DNA from: Ardenticatenaceae bacterium
GTDB lineage: Bacteria; Chloroflexota; Anaerolineae; Promineifilales; Promineifilaceae
Length of the DNA: 64,000 nucleotides
Assembly: GCA_020634565.1 (NCBI GenBank)
Contig: JACKBN010000010.1
Span: 1-64,000, forward strand
Direction of reading: 5' to 3'
In this document: one piece after another, positions 1 through 9,529 of the stretch
How positions within the stretch are numbered: the first letter of the stretch is position 1
Layout of the letters: the number at the start of each line of letters is the position of its first letter
Translations under genes and position numbers: made by a program
Notes under the pieces: model-generated
Databases searched by the model: none
What the model saw: the letters and a program-made list of their open reading frames with translations, nothing else
Told to the model about the DNA's origin: nothing

Positions 1-17
1 GAAAAAAGGATTCGATC

Positions 18-1436
18 ATGGCTGGGCAAATGGTTTCATCGCCGCAGGCAACCGGGGAAAAGGGGCTGACGGGTCTGGCGCGGACGGCGCTTTCGTTAGG
101 GGTGGCTACGGCCGTATTCTTCATCCTGCGCTGGAGTGTGGCCTTTATGAAGGATCGGGAAGCGCCGGAGCAGCTTCTGCTGAACCTGTACGCGCGCCTG
201 GGGCTGGAGTCTGCCCTGGCCAGGCTGCAAGAAACGGGCCTGAATCCGCTGACGGGCAAATTGATGATTACGGCCGTTGCCCTACTCGTAGGCATCGGCG
301 GCGTCTGGGTGCTCTTTTGGGTAGCCAATGATTTGATTGCGCGGTTGCCATTTGGGTTTAGGGAGAGGATACGGCCGTTCATCTTCGTCGGTCCGGCCAT
401 TTTGCTGCTGGCCACCTACCTCATCTACCCCGCCTTCAATACCCTCTACACCAGTATCTCCGAGGATATCCTCAACGTGCCGGAGATTGTGCCCGAACAA
501 TATTGGGCCTCAGACAGCATTGCCGCCGATCTGGTGGCCGATGCCGAAAATCTAACGTTTAGCCGCTACCTGATCGACACCGATCAGTTTGAGGTGGCCC
601 GTGTCATCGCCAACGAGAAGCCAGTTTGGTTGCTCATCCGCCCAAAAACAATCACCGATGATGCGGGCACCGAGCGGCGCGTCTTTGCCCTGACGGCGCT
701 GGGGCTGCAAAACTACCAGTTTGCGTTCACCAGCCCAGACATGCAGATTGCCTTCCGCAACAACCTGCTCTGGCTCATTCTGGGCACGGGCGGCAGCGTA
801 GTGATTGGTCTGGTCTTTGCCACGCTGGTGGACCGCGTGAAGCGAGAAGCGCTGGCCAAATCGTTCATCTTTCTGCCGCTGGCTATCTCGTTTGTGGGGG
901 CCAGCGTCATCTGGAAATTTGTTTACGCCTGGCAGCCGGGCAATCGGGCCCAAATTGGCCTGCTCAACGCCCTGGTGACGGGTTTGGGCATCGAGCCAAT
1001 TCCCTGGCTGATTGAAACCAGCTTCAACACCTACGCCCTCATCGTCATCATGATCTGGCTGCAAACGGGGTTTGCGATGGTGGTGCTCTCCGCCGCGCTC
1101 AAGGGCGTGCCGGGCGAGGTGCTGGAAGCGGCCCGCATGGACGGCGCAACAGAATTGCAGCTCTTTTTTCGTGTCATCATTCCCATGATTCAAGGCTCGA
1201 TCATCACCGTTTCGACCACCATTTTCATCGCCATCCTCAAGGTGTTCGACATTGTGTATGTGATGACCAGCGGCAAGTTCGACACGGAAGTGATTGCCAA
1301 CCGCATGTTTGTGGAGATGTTCAACTTCCGCAATTTTGGTCGGGCCAGTTCGCTGGCAGTGATTTTGCTAGTGGTAGTGGTGCCGATTATGGTGGTGAAC
1401 ATTCGCAATTTGCGTAGACAGGGCATAAACCGGTAA
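18..1436 (+). CDS. ABC sugar transporter permease, MalF-type
   Basis: This is an inner-membrane permease of a carbohydrate ABC importer (binding-protein-dependent transport family), 472 residues. Three hydrophobic segments lie in the first 140 residues. A hydrophilic stretch of about 100 residues follows (about 145-240), a MalF/AglF-like extracytoplasmic insertion. The permease domain fills residues 245-470, with the EAA cytoplasmic loop at about 368-386 (EAARMDGATELQLFFRVIIP), which contacts the ATPase. The ATG has a purine-rich AAAAAAGGA site at 2-9. It pairs with the second permease downstream; the binding-protein gene is presumably before the window. The nagA and SIS genes that follow suggest an amino-sugar or chitooligosaccharide substrate (inference). 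Confidence 0.9.
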   Translation: MAGQMVSSPQATGEKGLTGLARTALSLGVATAVFFILRWSVAFMKDREAPEQLLLNLYARLGLESALARLQETGLNPLTGKLMITAVALLVGIGGVWVLFWVANDLIARLPFGFRERIRPFIFVGPAILLLATYLIYPAFNTLYTSISEDILNVPEIVPEQYWASDSIAADLVADAENLTFSRYLIDTDQFEVARVIANEKPVWLLIRPKTITDDAGTERRVFALTALGLQNYQFAFTSPDMQIAFRNNLLWLILGTGGSVVIGLVFATLVDRVKREALAKSFIFLPLAISFVGASVIWKFVYAWQPGNRAQIGLLNALVTGLGIEPIPWLIETSFNTYALIVIMIWLQTGFAMVVLSAALKGVPGEVLEAARMDGATELQLFFRVIIPMIQGSIITVSTTIFIAILKVFDIVYVMTSGKFDTEVIANRMFVEMFNFRNFGRASSLAVILLVVVVPIMVVNIRNLRRQGINR

Positions 1437-1486
1437 TCCGTTATCGGTGAACGGTAAAACCGATTGCCGATTACGGGAACGAGGGA
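1430..1486. repeat. Dispersed CGGTAATCGG-type intergenic repeat
   Basis: The gap between the two permease genes holds short degenerate units of the type GGTAATCCG, TCGGTGAACGGTAA and GATTGCCGATTAC. The same family appears near 10075-10168, 17014-17072, 31240-31283 and 46414-46465. It is probably a non-coding intergenic repeat that can fold on itself. Confidence 0.6.
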
Positions 1487-1489
1487 AAG

Positions 1490-2374
1490 ATGACGACGTA
1501 CACACACAACAGACAACAAACTCAAATCCAAAAGTTTTTGCAGAAGGCGCCGGTGAGAACGGCCGTACTCCTCATCTGCTTTTTGTGGACATTGCCGACG
1601 GTGGGCATGTTTGTCAGCTCCTTCCGCACGGCGAATGAGATTCGCACCACGGGCTGGTGGACGGCGCTGGTGCATCCCTTCCAGATGAGCCAATGGACGC
1701 TGGAAAATTACAGCACTGTCCTCAACGCCGACGGCATGCTCAACGCCTTCATCAACAGCCTGATCATCACCATTCCCGCCACCGTCATCCCGATTACCCT
1801 GGCCGCTTTTGCCGCTTACGCCTTCGCCTGGATGCGCTTTCCGGGGCGGGACTGGCTGTTTGCCGTGGTCGTCGGCCTGCTGGTGGTACCCTTGCAAATG
1901 GCGCTCATCCCCGTGCTGCGCCTGTACACCGGCCTCGATTTGAACGGCACCTTTTTGGGCACCTGGCTGGCGCACACTGGCTTTGGTCTGCCGCTGGCGA
2001 TTTATTTGCTCTACAGTTACATCTCCCAACTGCCCGGCGAACTGTTTGAGTCCGCCTTCATCGACGGCGCGTCGCACTACACCGCCTTTACCCGGCTGGT
2101 GCTGCCGCTCTCCGTCCCGGCGATTGCCTCGTTTGCCATCTTCCAATTTTTGTGGGTGTGGAACGATTTGCTGGTCGCCCTGGTTTTCTTGGGCACCAAC
2201 CCGGACGTCGCCATCGTCACCTCGCGGCTGTCGGCGATGGTGGGCACCAAGGGCGAGGCGTGGCATCTGCTCACCGCCGGGGCCTTTTTGACGATGATCA
2301 TCCCGCTGATTGTGTTCTTTTCCTTGCAGCGGTATTTTGTGCGGGGGCTGCTGGCAGGATCCGTTAAAGGATAA
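1490..2374 (+). CDS. ABC sugar transporter permease, MalG-type
   Basis: This second permease of the carbohydrate importer has 294 residues, typical for the MalG/LacG class. It has an N-terminal membrane segment at about 22-42, a periplasmic segment, then five further helices. The EAA loop is at about 187-206 (ESAFIDGASHYTAFTRLVLP). The ATG at 1490 follows AGGGAAAG. The partner permease ends 53 bp upstream. No ATPase gene is nearby, which is usual for importers that share a common MsmK/UgpC-like ATPase. The long antisense reading frames over this gene are composition shadows. Confidence 0.9.
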   Translation: MTTYTHNRQQTQIQKFLQKAPVRTAVLLICFLWTLPTVGMFVSSFRTANEIRTTGWWTALVHPFQMSQWTLENYSTVLNADGMLNAFINSLIITIPATVIPITLAAFAAYAFAWMRFPGRDWLFAVVVGLLVVPLQMALIPVLRLYTGLDLNGTFLGTWLAHTGFGLPLAIYLLYSYISQLPGELFESAFIDGASHYTAFTRLVLPLSVPAIASFAIFQFLWVWNDLLVALVFLGTNPDVAIVTSRLSAMVGTKGEAWHLLTAGAFLTMIIPLIVFFSLQRYFVRGLLAGSVKG

Positions 2375-2467
2375 GCTTCTCGTAGCCGCGGTTTCTTACC
2401 GCGAAAAACGCGGATTGGAATTCGCGGCTACCGGCGTTTGTGGGATTTTAGACCAACGGGGATTAAT

Positions 2468-3613
<1,146 letters not shown>

Positions 3614-3615
3614 TT

Positions 3616-3682
3616 AGCCACAGATTACACAGATTTCGCAGATTGAAGAAAAAATCTGTGTAATCTGCGAAATCTGTGGATG
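3616..3682. repeat. Intercistronic hairpin element, CCACAGATT family, copy 1
   Basis: A left arm of about 27 nt beginning CCACAGATTACACAGATT and a right arm ending AATCTGCGAAATCTGTGG flank a short A-rich loop between nagA and the SIS gene. The arms are made of 9-nt units (CCACAGATT, ACACAGATT, TCGCAGATT). The 27-nt arms are the same as those of the element at 8484-8550 in reverse complement, so both copies have the same orientation relative to transcription of their operon. Confidence 0.85.
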
Positions 3683-3692
3683 GTTAAAAAAC

Positions 3693-4730
3693 ATGACTTT
3701 ACACGCTGAGATTCTGGAACAAACGGCCGTTTGGCAACAAAGCTATGCCGAAAATTTAGAGGTGGTTCAGGCCATCGCCCAGGCGGTGCCACTGGACAGC
3801 ATCCACCACGCCTTCATCGCCGCGCGGGGCACCTCGGACAACGCGGCGCGGTACGCCAGCTACCTGTGGGGGACAATGAACCAACTGCCCGTGACCCTGG
3901 CCACGCCGTCGCTGTTTAGCCTGTACCAGCAGCCACCTCGCCTGCGCAATGCGCTGGTCATCGGCATTTCGCAATCTGGGCAGTCACCCGACATTGTGAA
4001 CGTGGTCGTCGAAGGCAAGCGACAGGGCCAGCCCACCCTGGCCATCACCAACGAGCCCAATTCGCCGCTGGCGCAAACGGCCGATTTTGTCATCAACATT
4101 CACGCGGGGGTGGAAACGGCCGTGGCCGCTACCAAAACGTACACCACCCAACTGCTGGCCATCGCCATGCTGTCCGCCGCCTGGAGCCAGTCGGATGCGC
4201 AGTTTGCGGTGATTAAGCGATTAGGGGCGTGGGGAACGGCCGTACTGGCTCAAGATGAAATCATCGGCCAGATGGCCCAGCGCTATCGCTACATGGCGCA
4301 ATGTGTGGTGCTGGGGCGCGGCTACAACTACGCCACCGCCTACGAATGGTCGCTCAAGCTCAAAGAACTCACCTACGTGGTGGCCGAGCCGTACTCATCG
4401 GCCGATTTTCGTCATGGGCCAATTGCTATTGTTGATCGTGGCTTCCCGGTGATGGCCATCGCGCCCGCCGGGGCGGTGCTGCCCGATTTGCACAGGCTGC
4501 TGCAAAAATTGTCCACAGAGAAGCAGGCGGAGCTGTTGATCATCAGCAATGATGAGGCCACGCTGGCTTTGGCCAACTCGCCCATCTCGCTGCCTGCGGA
4601 TTTGCCAGAATGGGTATCGCCGCTGATTGGTATTCTGCCCGCCCAACTTTTTGCGTATCACCTGACACGCGCCAAGGGGTACGACACAGAAGCGCCACGC
4701 GGCCTCAACAAGGTCACCCGAACCCAGTAA
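3693..4730 (+). CDS. SIS-domain glucosamine-6-phosphate deaminase/isomerase-like protein
   Basis: The protein has 345 residues with two tandem SIS (sugar isomerase) folds, like the isomerase half of GlmS but without the glutaminase domain. Landmarks are RGTSDNAARYASYLWG at about 45, the phosphate-binding SQSGQSPD at about 92, ATKTYTTQL at about 145, GRGYNYATAYEWSLKLKEL at about 208 and the catalytic-type Glu/His region PYSSADFRHGP at about 233. Proteins of this layout beside nagA often act as NagB-II-type glucosamine-6-phosphate deaminases that yield fructose-6-phosphate and ammonia. That function is inferred from context; a related AgaS-like specificity is possible. No classical NagB is present in the window. 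Confidence 0.85.
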   Translation: MTLHAEILEQTAVWQQSYAENLEVVQAIAQAVPLDSIHHAFIAARGTSDNAARYASYLWGTMNQLPVTLATPSLFSLYQQPPRLRNALVIGISQSGQSPDIVNVVVEGKRQGQPTLAITNEPNSPLAQTADFVINIHAGVETAVAATKTYTTQLLAIAMLSAAWSQSDAQFAVIKRLGAWGTAVLAQDEIIGQMAQRYRYMAQCVVLGRGYNYATAYEWSLKLKELTYVVAEPYSSADFRHGPIAIVDRGFPVMAIAPAGAVLPDLHRLLQKLSTEKQAELLIISNDEATLALANSPISLPADLPEWVSPLIGILPAQLFAYHLTRAKGYDTEAPRGLNKVTRTQ

Positions 4731-4755
4731 GCAAGGTGCAGATAAACGTTTTTGG

Positions 4756-5967
4756 TCAGTCCTGAATAGGGATTGAAACCACGAGGGTCGTGCCGCCGTC
4801 GGGATCGCTTTCCAGCAGCAGTTCGCCGCCAAATTGGGCCGCCCGTTCGCGCATCGCTTGCAGGCCAAAGCCGCCGCCAAACGGAGATGGCTTCGCGCCG
4901 TTTAGCCCCACGCCGTCATCCTGCACGTCCAGCAGCACCGTGTCGCCCATGTAAGAGAGCGTGACGCTGACATTTTTGGCCTGGGCGTGTTTGTGGATAT
5001 TGGCCAGCGCTTCCTGCGTGGCGCGCAGCAGGGTCACGTCCACATCGGGATGCAGCGGCAGGGGGGTGCCGGTGGTTTGCATGGTGGCGGCGACGCTGTG
5101 CTGCTGGCCCCAGCGCTGCACCGTGCGTTCCAGCGCGGCGGGCAGAGAATCATTTTCCAACGATTCCGGGCGCAAATCGGCCACCACGCGGCGGGCTTGC
5201 TGCACATTGTGGCGGGCGGTTTCTTTGGCCTGCTGGATTTGGTGGGCAACCTCACTGTCGGTGGCGGTGAGGGATTGTTCGGCCGTTTCCAGGTGCATGA
5301 TGATGCTGATGAAGCCTTGGGCCAGCGTGTCGTGGATTTCGTGGGCCAGCCGCTGACGCTCCGCCAAGACGCCCGCTTGCCGCTCGGCCTCGGCTAGCTC
5401 AGCCTGGGTTGCTTGCAACTGCTCCAGCAACACGCGCCGCTCTTCGCTGCGCTGAATGATGATGTTAATCCAGGCGCCCAACACCACGCTGGCGAAGCCC
5501 ATGAGCAAATAAATGAATGCTTCTTGCCAGGAAAACGGCCGTCCAGCACCCACCGTTTGGTTATAGGCCATCATGATGACGATGGCGACAGATCCCGTGG
5601 CGGCAAAGCGAAGCGGCAGCAGGATGTAAAGCTGGCTAAAGAGGCCAAACAGAATCAGGTAATAGGCGGGGCTGGTGCGCACAAGAAAGAACCAGATGAC
5701 CACGCTGAGCGTCATTACCCACAGGGCAAATTGTTGATTCAGACGGCCGTTTCCCGTGCGCGGACCCAAAAAGAATAAGGTAGCGTGCGTGATGAAGAGC
5801 AGCAGGCACAGCCCTAAAAACAGGAACGATTGCTGATCTTGCCAACCCAGCAGGGCTGCCCCCGCAATGGCCAGCCAGTATAAAACAGCCCACAACAGTT
5901 GAAACCGCTGCCAATCACGGCCGTTTTCCTCGCCATCCGTCTGAATTCTGCTTAAAAGATCGCGCAT
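4756..5967 (-). CDS. Sensor histidine kinase, NarL/DesK-type (HisKA_3)
   Basis: This membrane kinase has 403 residues. The first 170 or so hold about six hydrophobic segments with no large sensor domain. A coiled linker leads to a HisKA_3 dimerisation domain with the phospho-acceptor His in LAHEIHDTLAQGF (about 211). A HATPase_c domain follows, with DVQDDGVGLNG (about 347) and GGFGLQAMRERAAQFGGEL. Its ATG overlaps the stop of the upstream kinase (TGATG), so the two are translationally coupled. Kinases of this class pair with NarL/LuxR-type regulators, but none is encoded nearby. The gene ends 25 bp from the convergent SIS gene. Confidence 0.9.
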   Translation of the reverse strand: MRDLLSRIQTDGEENGRDWQRFQLLWAVLYWLAIAGAALLGWQDQQSFLFLGLCLLLFITHATLFFLGPRTGNGRLNQQFALWVMTLSVVIWFFLVRTSPAYYLILFGLFSQLYILLPLRFAATGSVAIVIMMAYNQTVGAGRPFSWQEAFIYLLMGFASVVLGAWINIIIQRSEERRVLLEQLQATQAELAEAERQAGVLAERQRLAHEIHDTLAQGFISIIMHLETAEQSLTATDSEVAHQIQQAKETARHNVQQARRVVADLRPESLENDSLPAALERTVQRWGQQHSVAATMQTTGTPLPLHPDVDVTLLRATQEALANIHKHAQAKNVSVTLSYMGDTVLLDVQDDGVGLNGAKPSPFGGGFGLQAMRERAAQFGGELLLESDPDGGTTLVVSIPIQD

Positions 5968-7625
5968 CAGCTTGAGACCTCGCTTACGATGGGCAGCGAA
6001 ATGGAGAGCGTGGTGCCCTCACCCGGCTCGCTTTCGACAAACAATTCACCGCCCAACTGGGTTACACGTTCCTGCATCGCCACTAAACCAAAGCCACCGC
6101 TGGTCAGGCCATCTGGTGCAGTTTTTTGTTGGGCCAGACCAACGCCGTCATCTTCCACATCCAAAATGACGGTATCTCCCAGGTAAGAAAGCGTGACGCA
6201 GGCGGTGTTGGCCTGGGCGTGTTTGCGGATATTGGCCAGCGCCTCCTGGCTGCTGCGCAGCAAGGTGACTTCCACCTGCGGATGTAACGGTTGGATTTCG
6301 CCGGTCACTCTAAATTCGGCAGTGACGCCGCTGTGAGCGGCCCATTGCTCAACCACACGGTTAATCGCCTGATCGAAGGGCGTGCTTTCCAGTAATTCGG
6401 GCCGCAAATCATCCACTACGCGGCGGGCCTGGGCCAGACTATCGCGGGCGGTGGTGCGGGCCTGATCCAGATGCCGCTCGGTTGTCGCCTGGTCGGTGGG
6501 CAGCGCTTGCTCGGCGGCTTCCAGGTGCATCACAATGCTGGTGAAGCCTTGGGCCAGCGTGTCGTGGATTTCTCGGGCTAAGCGCTGGCGCTCACGAAGT
6601 ACGGCCGTTTCCTTGGCCTGTGCTACCAAGCGTAAATTATCCAAAACGAGGGCAACCTGGGCAGCAATCGTTACAAAATCCTGCTCGCTGCTGCGCGAGA
6701 GGCCACCGCTGGCGGGAGACGTGACGGTGAGCAGCCCCACCCAACTGCCCGTTGGGGTGACCAGGGGAATGAGCAGGGCTGAGCGTGCGCCTAACGTTTC
6801 CCAGCTTTGCTTTTCGGCCGCGGGCAGCTCCATCGCTTTAATTTGCAAACTTTTATCGGGCGCAAGGCGATCGAGCGAGCCGGTAGTGTCGGCAGTAAGC
6901 TGCAAACCGGGCTGCCAGGTGTCGTCTTGTTTGGCAGTCCAGGCGGCGAGGAGGGAAACGGCAGTTGGTCGCCCGCCCGCCCCTTGCAGCAAAATTTCCC
7001 ACAAGCCAATCTGGTGCACGTTGGCCGTGGCCAAATGCTCCCCGATGGCGTTGACGATGGCTTGCGGGGTAGGGGCGTGGGCAATCGCCTGGCTGGCAAG
7101 GTAAACGCGCTGCTGCACGGCCAACACTTTTTGGCTGCGGCGCGCCCCAATCCAGCCGGCAAACATTGGCGCGGGGAAAAAGGTTAGCAGGGTGAGATCG
7201 AAAAAGAAGTGAAGGGGTACACCGGCAAAGAGAGCCACCTGCAAGGCAGCTGCCGTACCGCTGACGATACCGATGAGCAGGCCATACCAGGTAACGGCCG
7301 TTCCCTGCCGTTTGCACACGAGATAGGCCACCCAAATCGTTGCCAGAAATTGGACGACGGGCGAGGCATAGGTGCCAATGAGCGTTGCGCCTTGCCCCAC
7401 GGCTTCGGCGGTGGCTTCTGGCGATTGAAATTCAACGGAGAGAAAGGAGGCGTACAGGGAGATGATGGTGCCGATGATGATCACGTTGATGAAAGCAACG
7501 GCGATGCCGGGGAATACAACCCAGGCCCACTTCACGTCGCGCAGTTCGGCCAGCCACGCTTTGAGGCGGTGGCTAAAGGATGGTGTTTGGGTGGAAACGG
7601 CCGTTTCTCGCGTCATGATGTGCAT
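5967..7625 (-). CDS. Sensor histidine kinase with membrane and GAF-like domains (HisKA_3)
   Basis: The protein has 552 residues. The N-terminal region to about 165 holds several membrane segments. A GAF-like sensor region spans about 175-330 (ALLIPLVTPTGSWVGLLTV). The HisKA_3 box is LAREIHDTLAQGFTSIVMHL with His at about 353, and the HATPase_c domain carries DVEDDGVGLAQ and GGFGLVAMQERVTQLGGEL. Its C-terminal half closely resembles the downstream kinase, so the pair looks like a duplication with different sensor halves. It lies downstream of an ABC-2 exporter in the same direction. LiaS/DesK-like pairs often watch envelope or drug stress; that role is inferred. Confidence 0.9.
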   Translation of the reverse strand: MHIMTRETAVSTQTPSFSHRLKAWLAELRDVKWAWVVFPGIAVAFINVIIIGTIISLYASFLSVEFQSPEATAEAVGQGATLIGTYASPVVQFLATIWVAYLVCKRQGTAVTWYGLLIGIVSGTAAALQVALFAGVPLHFFFDLTLLTFFPAPMFAGWIGARRSQKVLAVQQRVYLASQAIAHAPTPQAIVNAIGEHLATANVHQIGLWEILLQGAGGRPTAVSLLAAWTAKQDDTWQPGLQLTADTTGSLDRLAPDKSLQIKAMELPAAEKQSWETLGARSALLIPLVTPTGSWVGLLTVTSPASGGLSRSSEQDFVTIAAQVALVLDNLRLVAQAKETAVLRERQRLAREIHDTLAQGFTSIVMHLEAAEQALPTDQATTERHLDQARTTARDSLAQARRVVDDLRPELLESTPFDQAINRVVEQWAAHSGVTAEFRVTGEIQPLHPQVEVTLLRSSQEALANIRKHAQANTACVTLSYLGDTVILDVEDDGVGLAQQKTAPDGLTSGGFGLVAMQERVTQLGGELFVESEPGEGTTLSISLPIVSEVSS

Positions 7626-7644
7626 GATTATAACCTAACTTTTG

Positions 7645-7728
7645 ACCCTCACCCCAGCCCTCTCCCTACGAGGAGAGGAGGGAAAGTTCCCTCCCCCTAG
7701 CAGGGGGAGGGTTAGGGAGGGGGTAAAT
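7645..7728. repeat. GC-rich dispersed hairpin (CCCTCACCCCAGCCC type)
   Basis: The gap between the exporter permease and the kinase begins ACCCTCACCCCAGCCCTCTC. It holds two nested hairpins: CCTCTCC/GGAGAGG and the perfect 10-bp stem CCCTCCCCCT/AGGGGGAGGG at 7689-7711. Repeats of this flavour are common between genes of many GC-rich bacteria. No coding role is visible; it may attenuate transcription from the exporter into the kinases. Confidence 0.7.
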
Positions 7729-7729
7729 T

Positions 7730-8467
7730 CTACTCCCAACGAAACATTCGCACGGAAACGGCACCCGCCACGATTGTCATGCCGATGATGACGGCTATGG
7801 GCGTCAGGTTCCAGGTGTTGCTGTACCAAACGTCCTTGAGCAAGTCCACCACATGCGTCAGCGGCAGGAAGTTGCCGATGGTGACCAAGTTGTCGGGCAA
7901 AATCTCGCGCGGCAGACCCGCCCCGGACAGAAACAACATCGGGTAGAGCAGGGCCATGCCAACGGCCGTTGCCGTGTTGGCAGTAGGCAAGACGCTGGCC
8001 AGCAAGAAACCAACCGCCAGGAAACCGACGTTGCCCAACAAGAAGGCCGCGATGACGGCCAGGATGTTTACCGGCAGCGTCATGTCGTACACCAGCACGC
8101 CCGCAATGATTAAAACGGTCGAACCAATCACCGAAATCAGCGTGTGTACCAGTATGCGTGCGCCCAGCAGCGTTTGCGGTCGCAGCGGGGTGGCCCGGTA
8201 GCGGCGCAGGACGCCCAGCTCACGGTAGGTGGCCAGGCTGATGGGTAGGCTCATCATGCCAGTCGTGGCAATCACCATAGCGATGTAGCCAGGTACGGAG
8301 TTATCCACGTTGCCGCGACCACCCAAAAATTCGGATGGCTCGTTGCCGTAAATGCTGCCAAACAGAAACAGAATCAATACCGGGAAAACCAGCGTAAAAA
8401 AGGTCGCGATTGGTTCCCGCAGGGCGAGTTTAAATTCTACCCAGGTCATTTTTCGTAAAGCGTTCAT
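7730..8467 (-). CDS. ABC-2 type exporter permease
   Basis: The protein has 245 residues and six hydrophobic segments, with the ABC-2 family signature towards the C-terminus (LSGAGLPREILPDNLVTIGNFLPLTH read in two parts at about 185-212). It is the membrane half of a DrrB/YhfI-like exporter. The start at 8467 is supported by AAGGAAAAACG upstream. The ATPase gene lies 89 bp upstream across the CCACAGATT hairpin, and two sensor kinases follow downstream. The substrate (lipid, peptide or drug) cannot be read from the sequence. Confidence 0.9.
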   Translation of the reverse strand: MNALRKMTWVEFKLALREPIATFFTLVFPVLILFLFGSIYGNEPSEFLGGRGNVDNSVPGYIAMVIATTGMMSLPISLATYRELGVLRRYRATPLRPQTLLGARILVHTLISVIGSTVLIIAGVLVYDMTLPVNILAVIAAFLLGNVGFLAVGFLLASVLPTANTATAVGMALLYPMLFLSGAGLPREILPDNLVTIGNFLPLTHVVDLLKDVWYSNTWNLTPIAVIIGMTIVAGAVSVRMFRWE

Positions 8468-8483
8468 CGTTTTTCCTTTTTAT

Positions 8484-8550
8484 ATCCACAGATTTCGCAG
8501 ATTACACAGATTAAAAACAAAATCTGCGAAATCTGTGTAATCTGTGGATG
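8484..8550. repeat. Intercistronic hairpin element, CCACAGATT family, copy 2
   Basis: Left arm ATCCACAGATTTCGCAGATT and a right arm ending TGTAATCTGTGGAT lie between the ABC ATPase and permease genes. Read on the minus strand, which is the direction of transcription, its arms match the element at 3616-3682 unit for unit. It therefore sits in the same orientation inside a second operon. Confidence 0.85.
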
Positions 8551-8556
8551 ACATTC

Positions 8557-9465
8557 TTAATTGCGGATGCTGCGGCCGGTGAGGGCCAGGAATACATCTT
8601 CCAGATTGGCCTGCTCGACGCGCAGGTCGGTGGGCGTGACGTTGTGCTCGGCGAGGGCGGTGGCCACGTGGGCCAGCAGCGCGCCATTGCCTTGCACAAT
8701 CACCTGCTTGCCGCGCTGCTCCACATCGGTGACGCCAGCGACGGTGCGCAACTGCTGCGGATCGTAGCCGTTGTAGTTGGTGAAGCGGACGCGCGTTTCG
8801 GCGTGCAAATCTTGAATCAATGCGCCGGGCGTATCCAGCGCCACCACGTTGCCCTGATCGATGATGGCGATGCGGTCGGCCAGCTCTTCGGCCTCGTCCA
8901 TGAAGTGGGTGACGAGCACCACGGTTTTGCCCTGGTCGCGAATGGCGCGGACGGCATCCCAGGTGGCGCGGCGCGCCTGCGGGTCTAGCCCAGTCGTTAG
9001 CTCATCGAGGAACACCAGTTCCGGGTCGTTGAGCAAGGCCAGGGCCACAAACAATCGTTGTTTTTGCCCGCCGGACAGGTTCTTGAAGTTGGCGTTGCGT
9101 TTCTCGGTTAAGCCCCAATCTTCCAGCAGCTTTTCCCAGGGAACCGTTTTCTCGTAAAAAGAGCTGTACAGGTTGAGCGCTTCCCACACCTTGAGCCGCT
9201 CCGGCAGGGCTGCTTGCTGTAGCTGGATGCCGATGCGCTGGCGTAGTTCCTGCTCATCTTTTTGCGGGTCCAGGCCGAGTACGCGGATGGTGCCGCCATC
9301 CGGCTGGCGCAAGCCCATGATTGATTCAACGGTGGTGCTTTTGCCCGCCCCATTGGGGCCAACGATGGTGAAAATCTCGCCCTGCTGCACGTTGAAGGAG
9401 ATGTTGTCTACGGCAACGGTGCTCCCGTATTTTTTGCGTAAGTTTTGTACTTCAATAACGTTCAT
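8557..9465 (-). CDS. ABC exporter ATP-binding protein
   Basis: The protein has 302 residues. Walker A is GPNGAGKST at about 36, the signature LSGGQKQRL at about 134, and Walker B LVFLDELTTGLDP at about 153, with the H-loop in VLVTHFMDEAEEL at about 184. The C-terminal 80 residues form the extra domain usual in DrrA/CcmA-like exporter ATPases. The ATG at 9465 follows GAGGTTTCAA. It powers the permease encoded just downstream and forms a likely operon with the small membrane protein upstream and the two kinases. Confidence 0.93.
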   Translation of the reverse strand: MNVIEVQNLRKKYGSTVAVDNISFNVQQGEIFTIVGPNGAGKSTTVESIMGLRQPDGGTIRVLGLDPQKDEQELRQRIGIQLQQAALPERLKVWEALNLYSSFYEKTVPWEKLLEDWGLTEKRNANFKNLSGGQKQRLFVALALLNDPELVFLDELTTGLDPQARRATWDAVRAIRDQGKTVVLVTHFMDEAEELADRIAIIDQGNVVALDTPGALIQDLHAETRVRFTNYNGYDPQQLRTVAGVTDVEQRGKQVIVQGNGALLAHVATALAEHNVTPTDLRVEQANLEDVFLALTGRSIRN

Positions 9466-9483
9466 TTGAAACCTCGTGAAAAG

Positions 9484-9518
9484 GAGAAGTTCAACTTTCT
9501 CAAAAAGTTGAACTTCTC
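9484..9518. repeat. 15-bp perfect hairpin between membrane protein and ABC ATPase genes
   Basis: The arms GAGAAGTTCAACTTT and AAAGTTGAACTTCTC are perfect inverted repeats around a 5-nt loop. They lie in the 64-bp gap between the LiaF-like gene and the ATPase gene. There is no clear U-tract in the direction of transcription, so it is more likely a processing or attenuation hairpin than a full terminator. Confidence 0.75.
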
Positions 9519-9529
9519 AAGTCGCTGTT

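Noticed and set aside
1190..2266. Long minus-strand open frame of 358 codons over the two permease genes
   Set aside because: It is antisense to two well-supported permeases, with a composition-shadow protein rich in Gln, Arg and Gly and no recognisable domain.
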